Source of the DNA: an uncultured bacterium
GTDB lineage: Bacteria > Verrucomicrobiota > Lentisphaeria > Victivallales > UBA1829
Direction of reading: 5' to 3'
Length of the DNA: 64,000 nt
Assembly: GCA_949292215.1 (NCBI GenBank)
Contig: CASEYW010000028.1
Coordinates: 56,918-120,917 of the forward strand
The position numbers were made by a program, and so were the translations under genes. Under the pieces are notes generated by a model. The model was not told the DNA's origin. It did not search any database and was given only the letters and a program-made list of their open reading frames with translations. This document shows, in pieces, positions 18,213 to 28,138 of the stretch; the stretch's first letter is position 1, and each line of letters opens with the position of its first letter.

Positions 18213-21200
18213 TTACGGCATTTCGAGCGTGACAGCGGCAATCGCTGGAACGGCTTCCGTCTGAGCGGAAATCAGGTCAAGCGAACGGATTTCCTTTTCC
18301 GGATGCGGATTGATCCAGCGGAAGCACTGCATATTGACAAGATCTTTTTCAGCGTTGGAGGTTTCAACTGCGATTTTCGCATTCGGGAGCGGATCGGCAC
18401 CCCACCAGCCGCCGATGTCTCGTTTTCCCATGACAGGAACATCTGTGATGGAGCCGTCCGCATAATGAATCCGGTAGGTCATCACTTTTCCGTCGCTGTC
18501 CCAGCCCATGGTATGAAGGAAATAGAGTTTTGCGGCTTTTCTGCCGATCGGGATTCCGCAGACCTCTTTCGGAAAATAATCCCGGGGAGTCCCGTAAAGA
18601 ATGACGACCCCTTTGCCATTGTTCCGGTCCGGGGAAATGATCTCAAACGGAACTCCCGCAAAAATACGCCTGCCGAGCGGCATATTGGCAAAATCATTGC
18701 CGCCCTGATCAAACCATCCGCCTTTTTTATCGCCAGCCACTTCGTCCCTGAAGTGCATGTTGACGGCCTTTCTCAAGTCGAGAGGAACGCATTTTGAACC
18801 GTTCACGCCTCGCCAGATCCGAGCCTCTTCATACTCCTTCCGCAGCTGAGCTTGACGAGCCCGGAAACGTGCGACCGTCTTCTCCTCGCTTTTCCGGGTC
18901 TTCCGGAACTGTTCCGCAATTTCCTGGCGTGTGATTGTCCCGGCTCCGGCGGGACGTTTCCGTTCCAGCGTGAAAAGGACGCGTTCCTGTGAGGGCAGAA
19001 TCCACTGGAATCCGCGTTTCAACTCCGCCGCGCTCCACTGTTCCGAGGTGCCGTTTTTCAGAATCCGTTTCCCGAGGATATCGTAGAGATAGAATGTTCC
19101 GCTGTCGTTGAAATTCAGCCGGATCTCCGCCAGACGGCTTGTGATTTCCCCCATGGCGACCAGAAATACGAATTTGAAATCACCCCGGTCAACGATTTGC
19201 AAATCGCTCATTGCGATCGGTTTTCCGGAATCGGCGGGGACGATGGTTCCGTATCGTTCGATTCCTTTCGAGAGCAGGAGCTCTGGCAGTTTGTCTGTTT
19301 CATCTGCATTCAGGCGGAAGATTCCCTTTGTTTCCGGCAGCAGATTGGAGTGTTCATTCATCCGGAACGCGTTGCGCTCTGCGATGACAATTCCACCGCG
19401 TTTCCGGAACTTCTCCACATTCCGGAGCGTCTCCGGCGAGACGTAATCCGCTGCGGGAAACACCAGCGCCTGGATCTCCGATTCCAGTCCCGCTTCAAGT
19501 TCTTCTTCGAATACGACTTTCAGCGGAATCTGCGCGTGAAGCAGCGCCGCGTACCATTCCTCCATGCGTTTCCCGAACTTGTACTTCAGAAACGGCGTCA
19601 TGCGGAGGGTCGGATAAGAATAGAAAAGGGCAACGCGTGCCTTCTGCGTCCGCGGGAACGGCAGAATCCGCTCCTTGTACGGTTCCAGTTCCTGTTCAAA
19701 GAGTTTGAACGCCTTCAGTTCGGAGACCGGCCAGTTGTACGGATTCAGCATTGACGAGGATTTGTAGGATGGCTTGATGACATTCGCCTTTGCCTGTTCA
19801 AACGTTTTCCAGTCATAGGATCGCTTGTCCCAGACATACGTGTAGTTGGAGGAGACACCGTGCATGATCTCCGTCCAGAGGGAGGTGATCATATCCTCTT
19901 TTCTGCTTGGAACTCGGATTCCCTGTTCGACACGCGTACAATAATGTTCATTGTTGATCACCGGTTTCTTTCCCTTTGCCAGCGCCTGATAGAAATCGCA
20001 GTTGAACCAGTGTGAACTTCCACCGGAGACCACCACGGCTTCCATTTCGTTCCGGGCCGTCAGATTCGATTCGAATCCGTAGAGCCATCCTCCTTCAATG
20101 GCGAGCACATCGAGTGATTCTGCGATCCGGCGGTAGTCCATGCCGGTGTGTGCGGGCGGTTTTCCCGCCGCCTGTTCCGTGAAGTAGACGTTCGGACGTT
20201 TGTCAACACTCCGGATCAGTTTCGTATATTTCCGGAGGATCTCCGCATAACGCTGCGCCGAAAATTTGCACCAGTCCGGCCAGAGTTTCCGGTACTGCTG
20301 GAAATTCGTAACCTGTGCGACTTCATCAAAACTGTCAAAGATCGTATCCCAGGTTTTGTTTGCCTTCTGAATGGTTCCATACTGTTTCTTCATCCGGTTC
20401 GCAAATTCACGGGCATTGAAGCGGCACTGGCAGTTGTAGGCGGATTCGTTGAAAAGTTCATAGACAAATACATTGGAACTGTTTTTCAGCGCAGCGCGGA
20501 CTCCACCGAGAAAATAATTCCGGTAGTAGCGGTCACCTTCCGGATGCTCCGGACAGAACGGAATGAACGCATGCCAGCCGCCGTTGCGCTGATCCAGTTC
20601 CTTGTACTTCCGCGGATTGTCCGCCCGAAGCGCCTCATGGTATCCGAATGCGAAGTCCAGAACCATTGGAATTTCCCGGAATCCCTTGAAATAGTCCGCG
20701 ATATCCTGTTCCGTCTTTCGGAAGTTCGACGGGATGGGCAGCCCGTACAGGGCAATGCCGGGCTGCGTGTGCGCAGCGGAAATCTGTGCGGAATTGAATC
20801 CCATGAAATCGAAAACCTCCTTGCATGGACCGATCTTGTAGCCGATGTGGTCGATCTTCAGCGGATTGGCGTTTTTATGCCAGTCTGTTGTGTTCCGGTT
20901 GTAAATCCAGGGGCCGAGGTAATACTGCGGTTTTCCTTTGAAATACCAGGTTCCGTTTCTGATTTCCGGACGGGTATGCCGATCGTTGGTTACGACTTTC
21001 GGCAATTCACACTCTTTCCGGTACTTCTCCACTTCCGGGGAAACGGAGAAGCGTGGAGCCGCGGCTTTCTGTGCCGTATGAACCGCCAGTCCGGAAATCA
21101 TCAGATCGCCCGGGGGAAGCGACTCCGGAAACTGGAGGGAGATGCCTGAGAGAACTTTTTTTCCATCGACCGACGAAAAGGCTTTGAACGGAATCTGGTA

Positions 21201-22169
21201 GCGGAAAAGCCCCTTTTCCGTTTTGATTCCCCGCGGAAGAGTGATTTTCTTTCTGCCTTCGAGTCCGATCTGTACGGGAACGTTTCTGGAAAGAAGAAAA
21301 TTGACGCTCAGTTTATCTTCCGGAAGAGCGGAAAGATCATATTGCCGGTCCAGAAGATTCGTCCCGATGGAGATTCCACCCCAGCGATTGGTCGGCGCTG
21401 TCATTTTCAGATGCAGGTCTCTGGTCGCTGACGGGGAATCCTTGAAGCGGAAGCCTCCCCAGGTACGGTACTTCCAGCTCTGCGGCGCAGGATGGAATGA
21501 GATCCAGGGAGTGCCGGGGGCGATCTCTTTTTTCGGCTGTTCCGCGGTCGGACGCGGAGGTGCTGCAACAGCGGAGCCGCCTTGCGGAGGAGAAACGCTC
21601 AGGACAATATCGTCGAAATAGGCTTCTCCTGTGTTGTTGAATCCGTTTGCGCACCAGAGGGAGGCAAAGATCAGCGAGGGGGATTCCGGCAGTTTCAGCT
21701 TTGTCTGAAGTTTTCCCCAGTCTGTGGGACCGGAGGAGTCAACCGTAGCGCTTGCTGTGAGAATCTTTTTATTCTCTCCGACTGCATAGAGCCCGATGCC
21801 GACAACTCTCGCTCGCGAAGCCGACACCTGTTTCACCCATGCGGAAAAATGAAGAATTTTACCGCCGAGCTTCCGCTGCTTTGCTTCTTTCCCGCCGATG
21901 ATGAAGGCCAGAGTATGATTGACCGGACCCTTGTCGGAATCCTTCAGATGGAGGGAGTAGTTGCCGGAATGCTTTTCCCTGTCGGTCCGTTCGAAGCATT
22001 CGAATGCTTTCTGTTTGTTTTTCGGCAGGCTCCAGCGCCAGGCGACGGAGGGGAGATTGTCCTTTTCATTCCAGGTTTCGAATCCCGGATTTGTATAGAG
22101 ATTCTGTTCCGCGCCGCAGAGGGCGCCTGTCAGTCCCCCGAACAGAAATAAAACGGTTTTGAAATTCAT
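18213..22169 (-). CDS. Giant secreted multi-domain glycosidase (triad A), GH42-like
   Basis: A 1318-residue secreted protein. Residues 1-20 are a signal peptide (MNFKTVLFLFGGLTGALCGA). Residues 20-190 look like a carbohydrate-binding beta-sandwich (NLYTNPGFETW). A linker and a second beta-rich region follow, and from about 415 a TIM-barrel resembling GH42-type beta-galactosidases (GFNSAQIS, VFVYELFNES with a probable acid/base Glu near 575, and VLAIEGGW as a possible nucleophile). A GATase-like region near residue 900 (FPAADYVSPETL) is typical of GH42. The last 190 residues form a conserved domain shared with the triad C enzyme. It lies 24 bases after the pseudopilin gene and is clearly co-transcribed. 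Substrate is unknown. Confidence 0.7.
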   Translation of the reverse strand: MNFKTVLFLFGGLTGALCGAEQNLYTNPGFETWNEKDNLPSVAWRWSLPKNKQKAFECFERTDREKHSGNYSLHLKDSDKGPVNHTLAFIIGGKEAKQRKLGGKILHFSAWVKQVSASRARVVGIGLYAVGENKKILTASATVDSSGPTDWGKLQTKLKLPESPSLIFASLWCANGFNNTGEAYFDDIVLSVSPPQGGSAVAAPPRPTAEQPKKEIAPGTPWISFHPAPQSWKYRTWGGFRFKDSPSATRDLHLKMTAPTNRWGGISIGTNLLDRQYDLSALPEDKLSVNFLLSRNVPVQIGLEGRKKITLPRGIKTEKGLFRYQIPFKAFSSVDGKKVLSGISLQFPESLPPGDLMISGLAVHTAQKAAAPRFSVSPEVEKYRKECELPKVVTNDRHTRPEIRNGTWYFKGKPQYYLGPWIYNRNTTDWHKNANPLKIDHIGYKIGPCKEVFDFMGFNSAQISAAHTQPGIALYGLPIPSNFRKTEQDIADYFKGFREIPMVLDFAFGYHEALRADNPRKYKELDQRNGGWHAFIPFCPEHPEGDRYYRNYFLGGVRAALKNSSNVFVYELFNESAYNCQCRFNAREFANRMKKQYGTIQKANKTWDTIFDSFDEVAQVTNFQQYRKLWPDWCKFSAQRYAEILRKYTKLIRSVDKRPNVYFTEQAAGKPPAHTGMDYRRIAESLDVLAIEGGWLYGFESNLTARNEMEAVVVSGGSSHWFNCDFYQALAKGKKPVINNEHYCTRVEQGIRVPSRKEDMITSLWTEIMHGVSSNYTYVWDKRSYDWKTFEQAKANVIKPSYKSSSMLNPYNWPVSELKAFKLFEQELEPYKERILPFPRTQKARVALFYSYPTLRMTPFLKYKFGKRMEEWYAALLHAQIPLKVVFEEELEAGLESEIQALVFPAADYVSPETLRNVEKFRKRGGIVIAERNAFRMNEHSNLLPETKGIFRLNADETDKLPELLLSKGIERYGTIVPADSGKPIAMSDLQIVDRGDFKFVFLVAMGEITSRLAEIRLNFNDSGTFYLYDILGKRILKNGTSEQWSAAELKRGFQWILPSQERVLFTLERKRPAGAGTITRQEIAEQFRKTRKSEEKTVARFRARQAQLRKEYEEARIWRGVNGSKCVPLDLRKAVNMHFRDEVAGDKKGGWFDQGGNDFANMPLGRRIFAGVPFEIISPDRNNGKGVVILYGTPRDYFPKEVCGIPIGRKAAKLYFLHTMGWDSDGKVMTYRIHYADGSITDVPVMGKRDIGGWWGADPLPNAKIAVETSNAEKDLVNMQCFRWINPHPEKEIRSLDLISAQTEAVPAIAAVTLEMP

Positions 22170-22193
22170 AAACGTTTGTCCTCGTTTTTCAAA

Positions 22194-22874
22194 TTAATAG
22201 AATTTGACACTCTTGTTGCTGTTGATGATATAGGCGATTTCCGATGGTTTGCACTGAGCATGTTCATATTGGGGAATGTTGGGAGGAAGAGTCTGTCCCT
22301 GAACATGACCATCCGCCAGAAGAATGGAACCTCTTCCGGAATGACGGTTGGAAAGATTCCGATCATTTGCGCTGGTGTTGTCGAGATAGGCGTGTTCTCC
22401 GTGGTCGGTCAGGTAAATTTTCTGACTGGGCAGATAAATTTTGGAATCTTTGACTCTGTAATCGGGGATTTTGTAAAAATAGAAGCGCAGAAGATCATTC
22501 AGATTTGATGTGTAAAAGTCTCCGGTGACATTATAGGTCTGTTCCGTTTTCATTCCCTGACGGTCTCCGGAGCGGAGCCTCTCCGGTGCCCCGGGGCAGA
22601 TGAAGATTTTCTTTGAAAGAGGACTCGTTTTGGTTGTATAGGACTGTGTCCGATGTGTCCAGTCTCCTGCCGGATAGTAGCCGTCCCATTCAGAGAGATA
22701 GAGGTGAATATAAGTTCCGATCTGCTTTAAATTGCTGAAACAGGTCATTTCCCTTGCCTTCCCTCTTGCTTTTCCCAGTGCGGGAAGGAGGATCGCAACT
22801 AAAATCGCTAGGATTGCAATTACAATCAAAAGCTCTATTAATGTAAAATTCCTGCCTCCTGTTTTCTGTTTCAT
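22194..22874 (-). CDS. Pseudopilin-like protein with H-X9-DG C-terminal motif (triad A)
   Basis: A 226-residue protein. The N-terminus has the type IV prepilin/type II secretion pseudopilin signature [20 protein letters not shown] (Phe10 as +1, Glu14 as +5), but position -1 is Asn instead of the usual Gly. After the helix ([22 protein letters not shown]) comes a globular domain with the H-X9-DG motif ([12 protein letters not shown]) near the C-terminus, a hallmark of PVC pseudopilin-like proteins. Probably exported and held in the inner membrane by its helix. It lies between the GntR regulator and the giant glycosidase, pointing to a dedicated envelope role in use of the same substrate. Confidence 0.85.
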   Translation of the reverse strand: MKQKTGGRNFTLIELLIVIAILAILVAILLPALGKARGKAREMTCFSNLKQIGTYIHLYLSEWDGYYPAGDWTHRTQSYTTKTSPLSKKIFICPGAPERLRSGDRQGMKTEQTYNVTGDFYTSNLNDLLRFYFYKIPDYRVKDSKIYLPSQKIYLTDHGEHAYLDNTSANDRNLSNRHSGRGSILLADGHVQGQTLPPNIPQYEHAQCKPSEIAYIINSNKSVKFY

Positions 22875-22896
22875 CTTCTGTCCCTCCTGTCTGTTT

Positions 22897-22907
22897 TGAA
22901 TAACTCT
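22897..22907 (-). repeat. 11-base element shared by the triad A regulator and pseudopilin leaders
   Basis: TGAATAACTCT (plus-strand reading) lies 23 bases before the pseudopilin start and recurs exactly at 24076-24086 before the GntR start. Candidate operator half-site. Confidence 0.4.
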
Positions 22908-22973
22908 ATGGATTTGTTATGGTTTAAGAACTTTGTGAGTATCGTTCCGCAAATTTGAACCGTAATCATGGTT

Positions 22974-24053
22974 TTATCCTCTGGCGGTGGATTCTCTGAC
23001 GATCAGAGAGGTCGGGAATTTTCTGGAACGGATCACAGCACCGGTATGGATGGCTCCGATGAGCTGTTCCATGGCGTAGCGTCCCTGTTCTTTTCGATTC
23101 AAGTCGATTGTTGTCAGGGCAGGATAAGTGAAAGCGCCGATCGGCAGATTGTCGCATCCGGCGAGCAGTATGTCATCCGGCACTCGCAGTCCCATGTCGC
23201 GGAGAGCTTTGGAGGCTCCCGGACCGAGATTGTCGGTTGTCAGAAAGATGGCGTCGGGAATTTTATGATTCCGTGCCATGAGTTCCTGCACAGCGGCAGC
23301 GCCGCTGGCGATGTCGGGAAGACATTCCACAATCAGTTCCGGGGGAACTTCGATTCCGAGTTCTTCCATGGCTTTTTCAAAAATCCTGAATTTTTCCCGG
23401 TCGACGTGGCGGGGATCGCTGGACCCCATGTAGCCGATATAAGCACAGCGTTTTACTCCGGCATCCCGGAAGTGACGCGCCAGATCGTTCATCGCCGGAT
23501 GATAGTCGGGCATAGCACCCATTACATTACGTTCCAGATGCTGATCGTTTTCGAAAACGCTGACAATCGGACAGCTGTGCCGGACTTTGTTCAGCAGAGG
23601 ATTCAGTTCTTTCGGATTGTCCTGTCCCAGAATCAGGATTCCGTCGAGACGTTCCGGCAGAGGCGCCGGAACATACTCGCTTGAAAAAAGCTGAACGGTA
23701 GTATAGAGCTTATAGGAAAATTCCGGATACATTTCCAGCACCTCCTTGATCCCGAGATAAAACTCGCCCCAGAACGGAGATGTTTCCAGATTATAGGGGG
23801 CGGGAGAATAAATCATGATATGGGGCTTCGTCAGCTTTTCTGTGATCCGGGTGTATTTCCCATGGGAAATTTCGATGATGCCGTTTTCATTCAGATTTGC
23901 CAGCGCGAGAGCGACCGTGTTTTTGCTGACATTGAAATTCCTGGCGAGCTGTTCGACCGACGGCAATACCTCGCCGGATTTGTATTTCCCGTCAAGAATG
24001 AATTCGATCACCGCTTTCCTGATCACTTCAGTCTTTGATTCCCGTTTCAGCAT
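22974..24053 (-). CDS. GntR-type regulator with LacI-like sugar-sensing domain (triad A)
   Basis: A 359-residue regulator combining an N-terminal GntR winged helix (SGEVLPSVEQLARNFNVSKN, residues about 27-46) with a periplasmic-binding-protein-like effector domain (DGILILGQDN, DAIFLTTDNLGPGA, VPDDILLAGCDN), the AraR-like layout used for sugar-responsive repressors. It is the first gene of triad A, followed by the pseudopilin and giant glycosidase. A consensus promoter and a palindrome just downstream of the -10 box suggest autoregulation. The effector cannot be named. Confidence 0.88.
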   Translation of the reverse strand: MLKRESKTEVIRKAVIEFILDGKYKSGEVLPSVEQLARNFNVSKNTVALALANLNENGIIEISHGKYTRITEKLTKPHIMIYSPAPYNLETSPFWGEFYLGIKEVLEMYPEFSYKLYTTVQLFSSEYVPAPLPERLDGILILGQDNPKELNPLLNKVRHSCPIVSVFENDQHLERNVMGAMPDYHPAMNDLARHFRDAGVKRCAYIGYMGSSDPRHVDREKFRIFEKAMEELGIEVPPELIVECLPDIASGAAAVQELMARNHKIPDAIFLTTDNLGPGASKALRDMGLRVPDDILLAGCDNLPIGAFTYPALTTIDLNRKEQGRYAMEQLIGAIHTGAVIRSRKFPTSLIVRESTARG

Positions 24054-24075
24054 AGTCAGCTCTGTTCCTGTTGTC

Positions 24076-24097
24076 TGAATAACTCTCTCAGTGAGTT
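24076..24097 (-). promoter_or_regulatory. Candidate operator of the triad A GntR regulator
   Basis: An imperfect palindrome AACTC-7-GAGTT (24081-24097), overlapping the TGAATAACTCT element, sits between the -10 box and the start codon, where a bound repressor would block transcription. Confidence 0.45.
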
Positions 24098-24106
24098 CTC
24101 TTTTAG

Positions 24107-24135
24107 ATTATACAACAAAAAAGTGAAAAAGTCAA
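24107..24135 (-). promoter_or_regulatory. Consensus sigma-70 promoter of triad A
   Basis: On the minus strand TTGACT and TATAAT are separated by exactly 17 bases. This is one mismatch from ideal and lies about 54 bases before the GntR start codon. Confidence 0.8.
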
Positions 24136-24260
24136 TAGGTGAGAATGGAAAAAGTAGGGTTTTTCTATTGAAAAAAAAGAATTTTATTCTTCGGATGAAA
24201 ATCAAAAAAAAGAGGGCGGAGATGGTGTCCGCCCGTTGGTGTCTATGAGAGAGTTGAAAT

Positions 24261-25631
24261 CTAATTCCGGGATTGCGCTGCCGTTTTTCGCGGGAAATCC
24301 GAAGTGGAAATCTTGAATGAGAAATGGATACCGCCGGTGGAGAGGCTGAGATCTCCTTTGCGCACGATGGTTCCGCTTTTGAGTTTGAGAAAATGGGCGG
24401 CTGCGGAAGTTCCCGGGTCGACCTGTGCAGGGAGGGCGGCGGGATCGTTCAGAAGTCGCAGAGCGGTCTTTTCCGTGAGCTTGCCGGCGACAAGCAGAAA
24501 CTTGTTGTCCCTGAGTTCCGCATAGACGGAACGTCCGTTTTCCTGACAGTCGAGCATCCAGATTCCGGAAGGGAGTTTTTGAACGGTTTTATCTTTCCCG
24601 AGAGCGGAAAGAATGTGGGGCATAGCTCCGTTTTCCAGTTCCAGAGAGAGCTTCAGAAGTCGAAGCGTCCGGTTTTCGGAGATCAGCGCTTTTCCATTGG
24701 AACGCATGATGCACTCCTGAGCATAGAGGGGAATGCCGATGGCGGCGAGGTCTTTCAGAAGGACCCGTTTCAGTTCCGTATCTGCAGGAAGGGCCAGCAG
24801 AGTGTAGGAATCGGCTGCCTGGAAGGTGGAGGGTGTGTCGAACGGGCCGGCGGGTTTGTTCCGGAGATAGCCGGCAAGTTCGGAGCCAGGTTCCGGAACC
24901 AGGGTTCCGGCAATGCTGATCGTGGAGGCATCGAGAAAATTCAGTTTGAGAGAAAAGTCCCGGATCTGTTCTGCGAGTTCATCCAGAGTGCGGGACAGGG
25001 AATCATCGTAGGCAGGATTCCAGTTTGGATTCATCATGACGGTATTTTTGAGTCCGCTGGTGATGCCCGGAATCCGGCTGAAGGCTTTGAAGTTCAGATC
25101 GAGTTTGAGATCCGGCATTCCGCGGTCGGAGGCGGAGGGAAAACAGGTTTGTTCGATGGTGTCCAGATGTCCGTTGAAGAGAGGGTGAGGGGTATACAGC
25201 AGAATTCTCTCTCCGGAAAGATGGCGGACCGTCAGGGTGCCGGCAAATGTGGAGATGGAATCTTCAAGTTGCGCTCCCTGACGCAGATGTGCGGAGAGAC
25301 AGAAGAACATGTCCGGCTGATAGTGTCCGGATGCGTCGGTTGCGGTTTTCCCGGCTCCGGTTAGGAGGAGTGCCCGCAGGGGTTTGTTCAGGTCGATTGC
25401 CGCTGTCTGCGGATTCATGGCGACGGCTGCCGTGAGGAAGATGAGCTGTCCGGCGGCCTCGGGTTTCACCTGGGAGACGAAATTCGAGAGGGAATTCGTC
25501 AATCCGGAAAACGATTTGAGTTCAAGCCCGGCAAGGGGAATCGGTTTGAAGGTCTGTTGTGCGCACAGCATTCCCGCAGTCAGAAGCGGAAGCAGAAATA
25601 TGCCGATTTTTTGAATCATTGAATTTGTCAT
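24261..25631 (-). CDS. Secreted protein of unknown function
   Basis: A 456-residue protein that I do not recognise. It begins with a clear signal peptide (MIQKIGIFLLPLLTAGMLCA after a short basic start), so it is exported, probably to the periplasm. The rest alternates strands and helices with recurring leucine-rich segments and no Cys pairs or catalytic signature that I can identify. The start at 25631 is chosen because GGAG lies eight bases upstream; the open frame extends 19 codons further without support. It is divergent from a zinc-ribbon Ser/Thr kinase with 197 bases between them. Confidence 0.75.
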   Translation of the reverse strand: MTNSMIQKIGIFLLPLLTAGMLCAQQTFKPIPLAGLELKSFSGLTNSLSNFVSQVKPEAAGQLIFLTAAVAMNPQTAAIDLNKPLRALLLTGAGKTATDASGHYQPDMFFCLSAHLRQGAQLEDSISTFAGTLTVRHLSGERILLYTPHPLFNGHLDTIEQTCFPSASDRGMPDLKLDLNFKAFSRIPGITSGLKNTVMMNPNWNPAYDDSLSRTLDELAEQIRDFSLKLNFLDASTISIAGTLVPEPGSELAGYLRNKPAGPFDTPSTFQAADSYTLLALPADTELKRVLLKDLAAIGIPLYAQECIMRSNGKALISENRTLRLLKLSLELENGAMPHILSALGKDKTVQKLPSGIWMLDCQENGRSVYAELRDNKFLLVAGKLTEKTALRLLNDPAALPAQVDPGTSAAAHFLKLKSGTIVRKGDLSLSTGGIHFSFKISTSDFPRKTAAQSRN

Positions 25632-25759
25632 ACGGAATCTCCATTTGGTTGAATGGGGAAACATAGATGCGGAATGCAGAAAAATCAATCATGAAATGAA
25701 GATATTTCCGGTCGACGGAAGGAGAGGTGGACACGCTGGAAGAAAATGCTGTGTCCGGA

Positions 25760-25787
25760 TTGACTTTTTGACGGATCGCTTTATATT
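25760..25787 (+). promoter_or_regulatory. Promoter of the zinc-ribbon kinase gene
   Basis: TTGACT and TATATT with a 16-base spacer, 41 bases before the start codon. Confidence 0.65.
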
Positions 25788-25828
25788 AGGGTGGTATCGT
25801 CAGGGAGAATCAAATTCAGGAATTCGTC

Positions 25829-28120
25829 ATGCTGAAGTTTTGTCCGCACTGCAATCGGGAAATGACTGCGGAGATTGATTCCGCTTCCGGCGGGATTCTG
25901 TGTGCGGATTGCGGAACTTTGCTCGGATATTCCGCTGCCGCTCTGCCGCCGGGGACTGTTGTTGCCGGTTTCCGGATCGAGAACGAGATCGGACGGGGCG
26001 GAATGGGTGTCGTTTACCGTGCAACACAGATGAACCTGCTGCGGCCGATTGCCTTGAAGATCCTTTCGGATGAATTGTCCAGTGATGCCGCGTTTGTCGA
26101 AACTTTTTTTCACGAGGCCCGTTCCGCTGCCAGCCTGAGTCATCCGAACATTGTCCAGGCGTATGATGCCGGAGTCACGCGGGAGGGAATTTACTATTTT
26201 GCGATGGAATACATCGACGGAGAGACTCTGGAAGTCAAGTTGAACCGTTCCGGTCCGCTCTCGCCACTTTCTGCGTTCCAGCTGGCTCTGAAGATGTCTG
26301 CCGCGCTCGGATATGCGTGGAAAGTCAGGAGAATGTGCCATGGAGACATCAAGCCGGACAACATTCTGGTCAGTTCATCCGGCGATGTCAAACTGGCGGA
26401 TCTCGGCCTTGCAAAATCCATGTATGAGGAGAGTGTGAAACGGGATGTCATGGTGACTCCGCTTTATGCCGCTCCGGAAATCATCTGCGGCAAGGTCACT
26501 TCCGCCAATCTCGCTTCGGATATTTATTCCTTCGGGGCTGCTTTGTATCATGTCACGGTGGGAGAGCCGCCGTTCAAGAGCGAAAAAATTGAAGAGATCT
26601 ACCGCCGTCATCTTTCCGAGGCCCCGATTCCTCCCTCCGAACGGAACCGGGAGATTCCCGAAGCGCTTTCCGCGGTGATTCTCGCCATGCTGGAGAAGGA
26701 ACCTGGAAAGCGTCCCGCTTCCTGGGATGAGGTCTCAGCAATGCTTACGGAGGCTCAGGACGCATATCAGCTCACTCATTCTCCTGTTGATGCAGCCCCG
26801 CCGCTCTCCCGGGCTCTGGTGGCGGCAGCGGTCGTTTTTGTGTGCCTGCTGTTTCTCGGAGGCGTGTTTATGGTTCTTCACCTTACGGGAAAGAAGAGTC
26901 CGGAGCCGGCAGAGGAGGAGAAGGCTCCGCCGGCGGCACCTGTTCTGATTCCGTCGCGGGAGGACCCGGCGGAACTTGACGCCCGTTTGCGTGCAGACTG
27001 GAACTCCTTGAAAAAAAAGACCCTCTTCTTTTCCCCAGAACGCCGAATTCGTGAGTTCCGCTCATTTATGGATCGGAACAATCTTCAGGAGTCCCTTTTG
27101 CAGGAGGTTCAGGGCGAAATGGCGCGGGCGAGACTTGAAATTCGCCGTCGGCGTCGTGCGGTTTCCGCTTATGCCGAGGAGATTGCCGTATTCAATGCGC
27201 GTTCCCGCTTTGCCCTCTGGCTGGACCGTGCATCAACGCTGGAACTGCTTCGCATTCATGCCCGGATCGTGAATCGCGGAAAACTTTCCCATTTGCAGCG
27301 GGTATCTGCCGCCCGGTCGCGGGAGCTGATGACTTCCGCTGCGCTCCTGAGAATGCGTCTCAGGCTTTTGGACAGCAGGAACGGGTTGCCGTATCCTCCC
27401 CCGGTTTCCGGGGAGCGGAAAGGGACGTTCGTCGGAAAGCAGATTCCCCCGGAGAGGATGCCGCCGAAGACTCCTGTAAAATCTTCCGCCCGTTCCCCGG
27501 AGAAAACCTCTGTCCGGACAAGGGCTGTTTCGGAGAAGCGGAAATTGCCGGAGGCTGACGCCAGGGATGAATTCATCAGCATCCTGACGCGTCAAGTCCG
27601 GAATTTTGCGCCGGATGTTCTGCGGATGCAGCTTTCCGGCTTTGCCCGGAAATATCGTTCCCGTGAAAAGGAGTTTGTCGGAAAAGCGGAGTTGATTTCA
27701 AAGATGCTTCTGGAGGGAGATCCTCTGCTGGCTTTTTTCTTTCATTGCAACGAAAGTCTTCAGGGAATACCTCTGCCGGAAGTGGAAAAGGATGCCTTCT
27801 ATGTGCAGGTCGAACGCAATTCGCTCCGGATCATGGTGAAAGACGGCCGAGTGACCATCCGGAAGCGCGTGCGCCTGATTCCCTCTCTGGTAAGTGCTCT
27901 TAAACTTGCGATCTACCGGGCGTATCTGAACGAGCCGTTCCGGAAGAAGTATTCTCCGGAGCTTCAGGAATATGTTATTGTCAATTCCTTTTTTTATGAC
28001 AACCGCCATGCCGCGCGGAACATTGAGCTTTCCACTCTGCCGGAGAACCGGAAACAACTGCTTCGGAGCATTCTTGCGGATATCGGGGATGCGGTGAAGC
28101 GAGCGAGAGCCTCCTTTTGA
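25829..28120 (+). CDS. Membrane Ser/Thr protein kinase with N-terminal zinc ribbon
   Basis: A 763-residue kinase. Residues 5-28 form a zinc ribbon (CPHC and CADC). The kinase domain spans about 48-310: glycine loop GRGGMGVV (55-62), Lys77 in the VAIK position (IALKIL), the catalytic loop CHGDIKPDN with Asp173 and Asn178 but Gly in place of the HRD Arg, a DLG instead of DFG at Asp191, and YAAPEI. A membrane helix lies near 328-352, followed by an Arg-rich coiled-coil-like region, a Pro-rich linker and a C-terminal globular domain of unknown type. HGD and DLG suggest activity that does not rely on activation-loop phosphorylation. It has its own promoter and converges with the MATE gene. Confidence 0.88.
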   Translation: MLKFCPHCNREMTAEIDSASGGILCADCGTLLGYSAAALPPGTVVAGFRIENEIGRGGMGVVYRATQMNLLRPIALKILSDELSSDAAFVETFFHEARSAASLSHPNIVQAYDAGVTREGIYYFAMEYIDGETLEVKLNRSGPLSPLSAFQLALKMSAALGYAWKVRRMCHGDIKPDNILVSSSGDVKLADLGLAKSMYEESVKRDVMVTPLYAAPEIICGKVTSANLASDIYSFGAALYHVTVGEPPFKSEKIEEIYRRHLSEAPIPPSERNREIPEALSAVILAMLEKEPGKRPASWDEVSAMLTEAQDAYQLTHSPVDAAPPLSRALVAAAVVFVCLLFLGGVFMVLHLTGKKSPEPAEEEKAPPAAPVLIPSREDPAELDARLRADWNSLKKKTLFFSPERRIREFRSFMDRNNLQESLLQEVQGEMARARLEIRRRRRAVSAYAEEIAVFNARSRFALWLDRASTLELLRIHARIVNRGKLSHLQRVSAARSRELMTSAALLRMRLRLLDSRNGLPYPPPVSGERKGTFVGKQIPPERMPPKTPVKSSARSPEKTSVRTRAVSEKRKLPEADARDEFISILTRQVRNFAPDVLRMQLSGFARKYRSREKEFVGKAELISKMLLEGDPLLAFFFHCNESLQGIPLPEVEKDAFYVQVERNSLRIMVKDGRVTIRKRVRLIPSLVSALKLAIYRAYLNEPFRKKYSPELQEYVIVNSFFYDNRHAARNIELSTLPENRKQLLRSILADIGDAVKRARASF

Positions 28121-28138
28121 ACGGATCAGATGAGCCGC

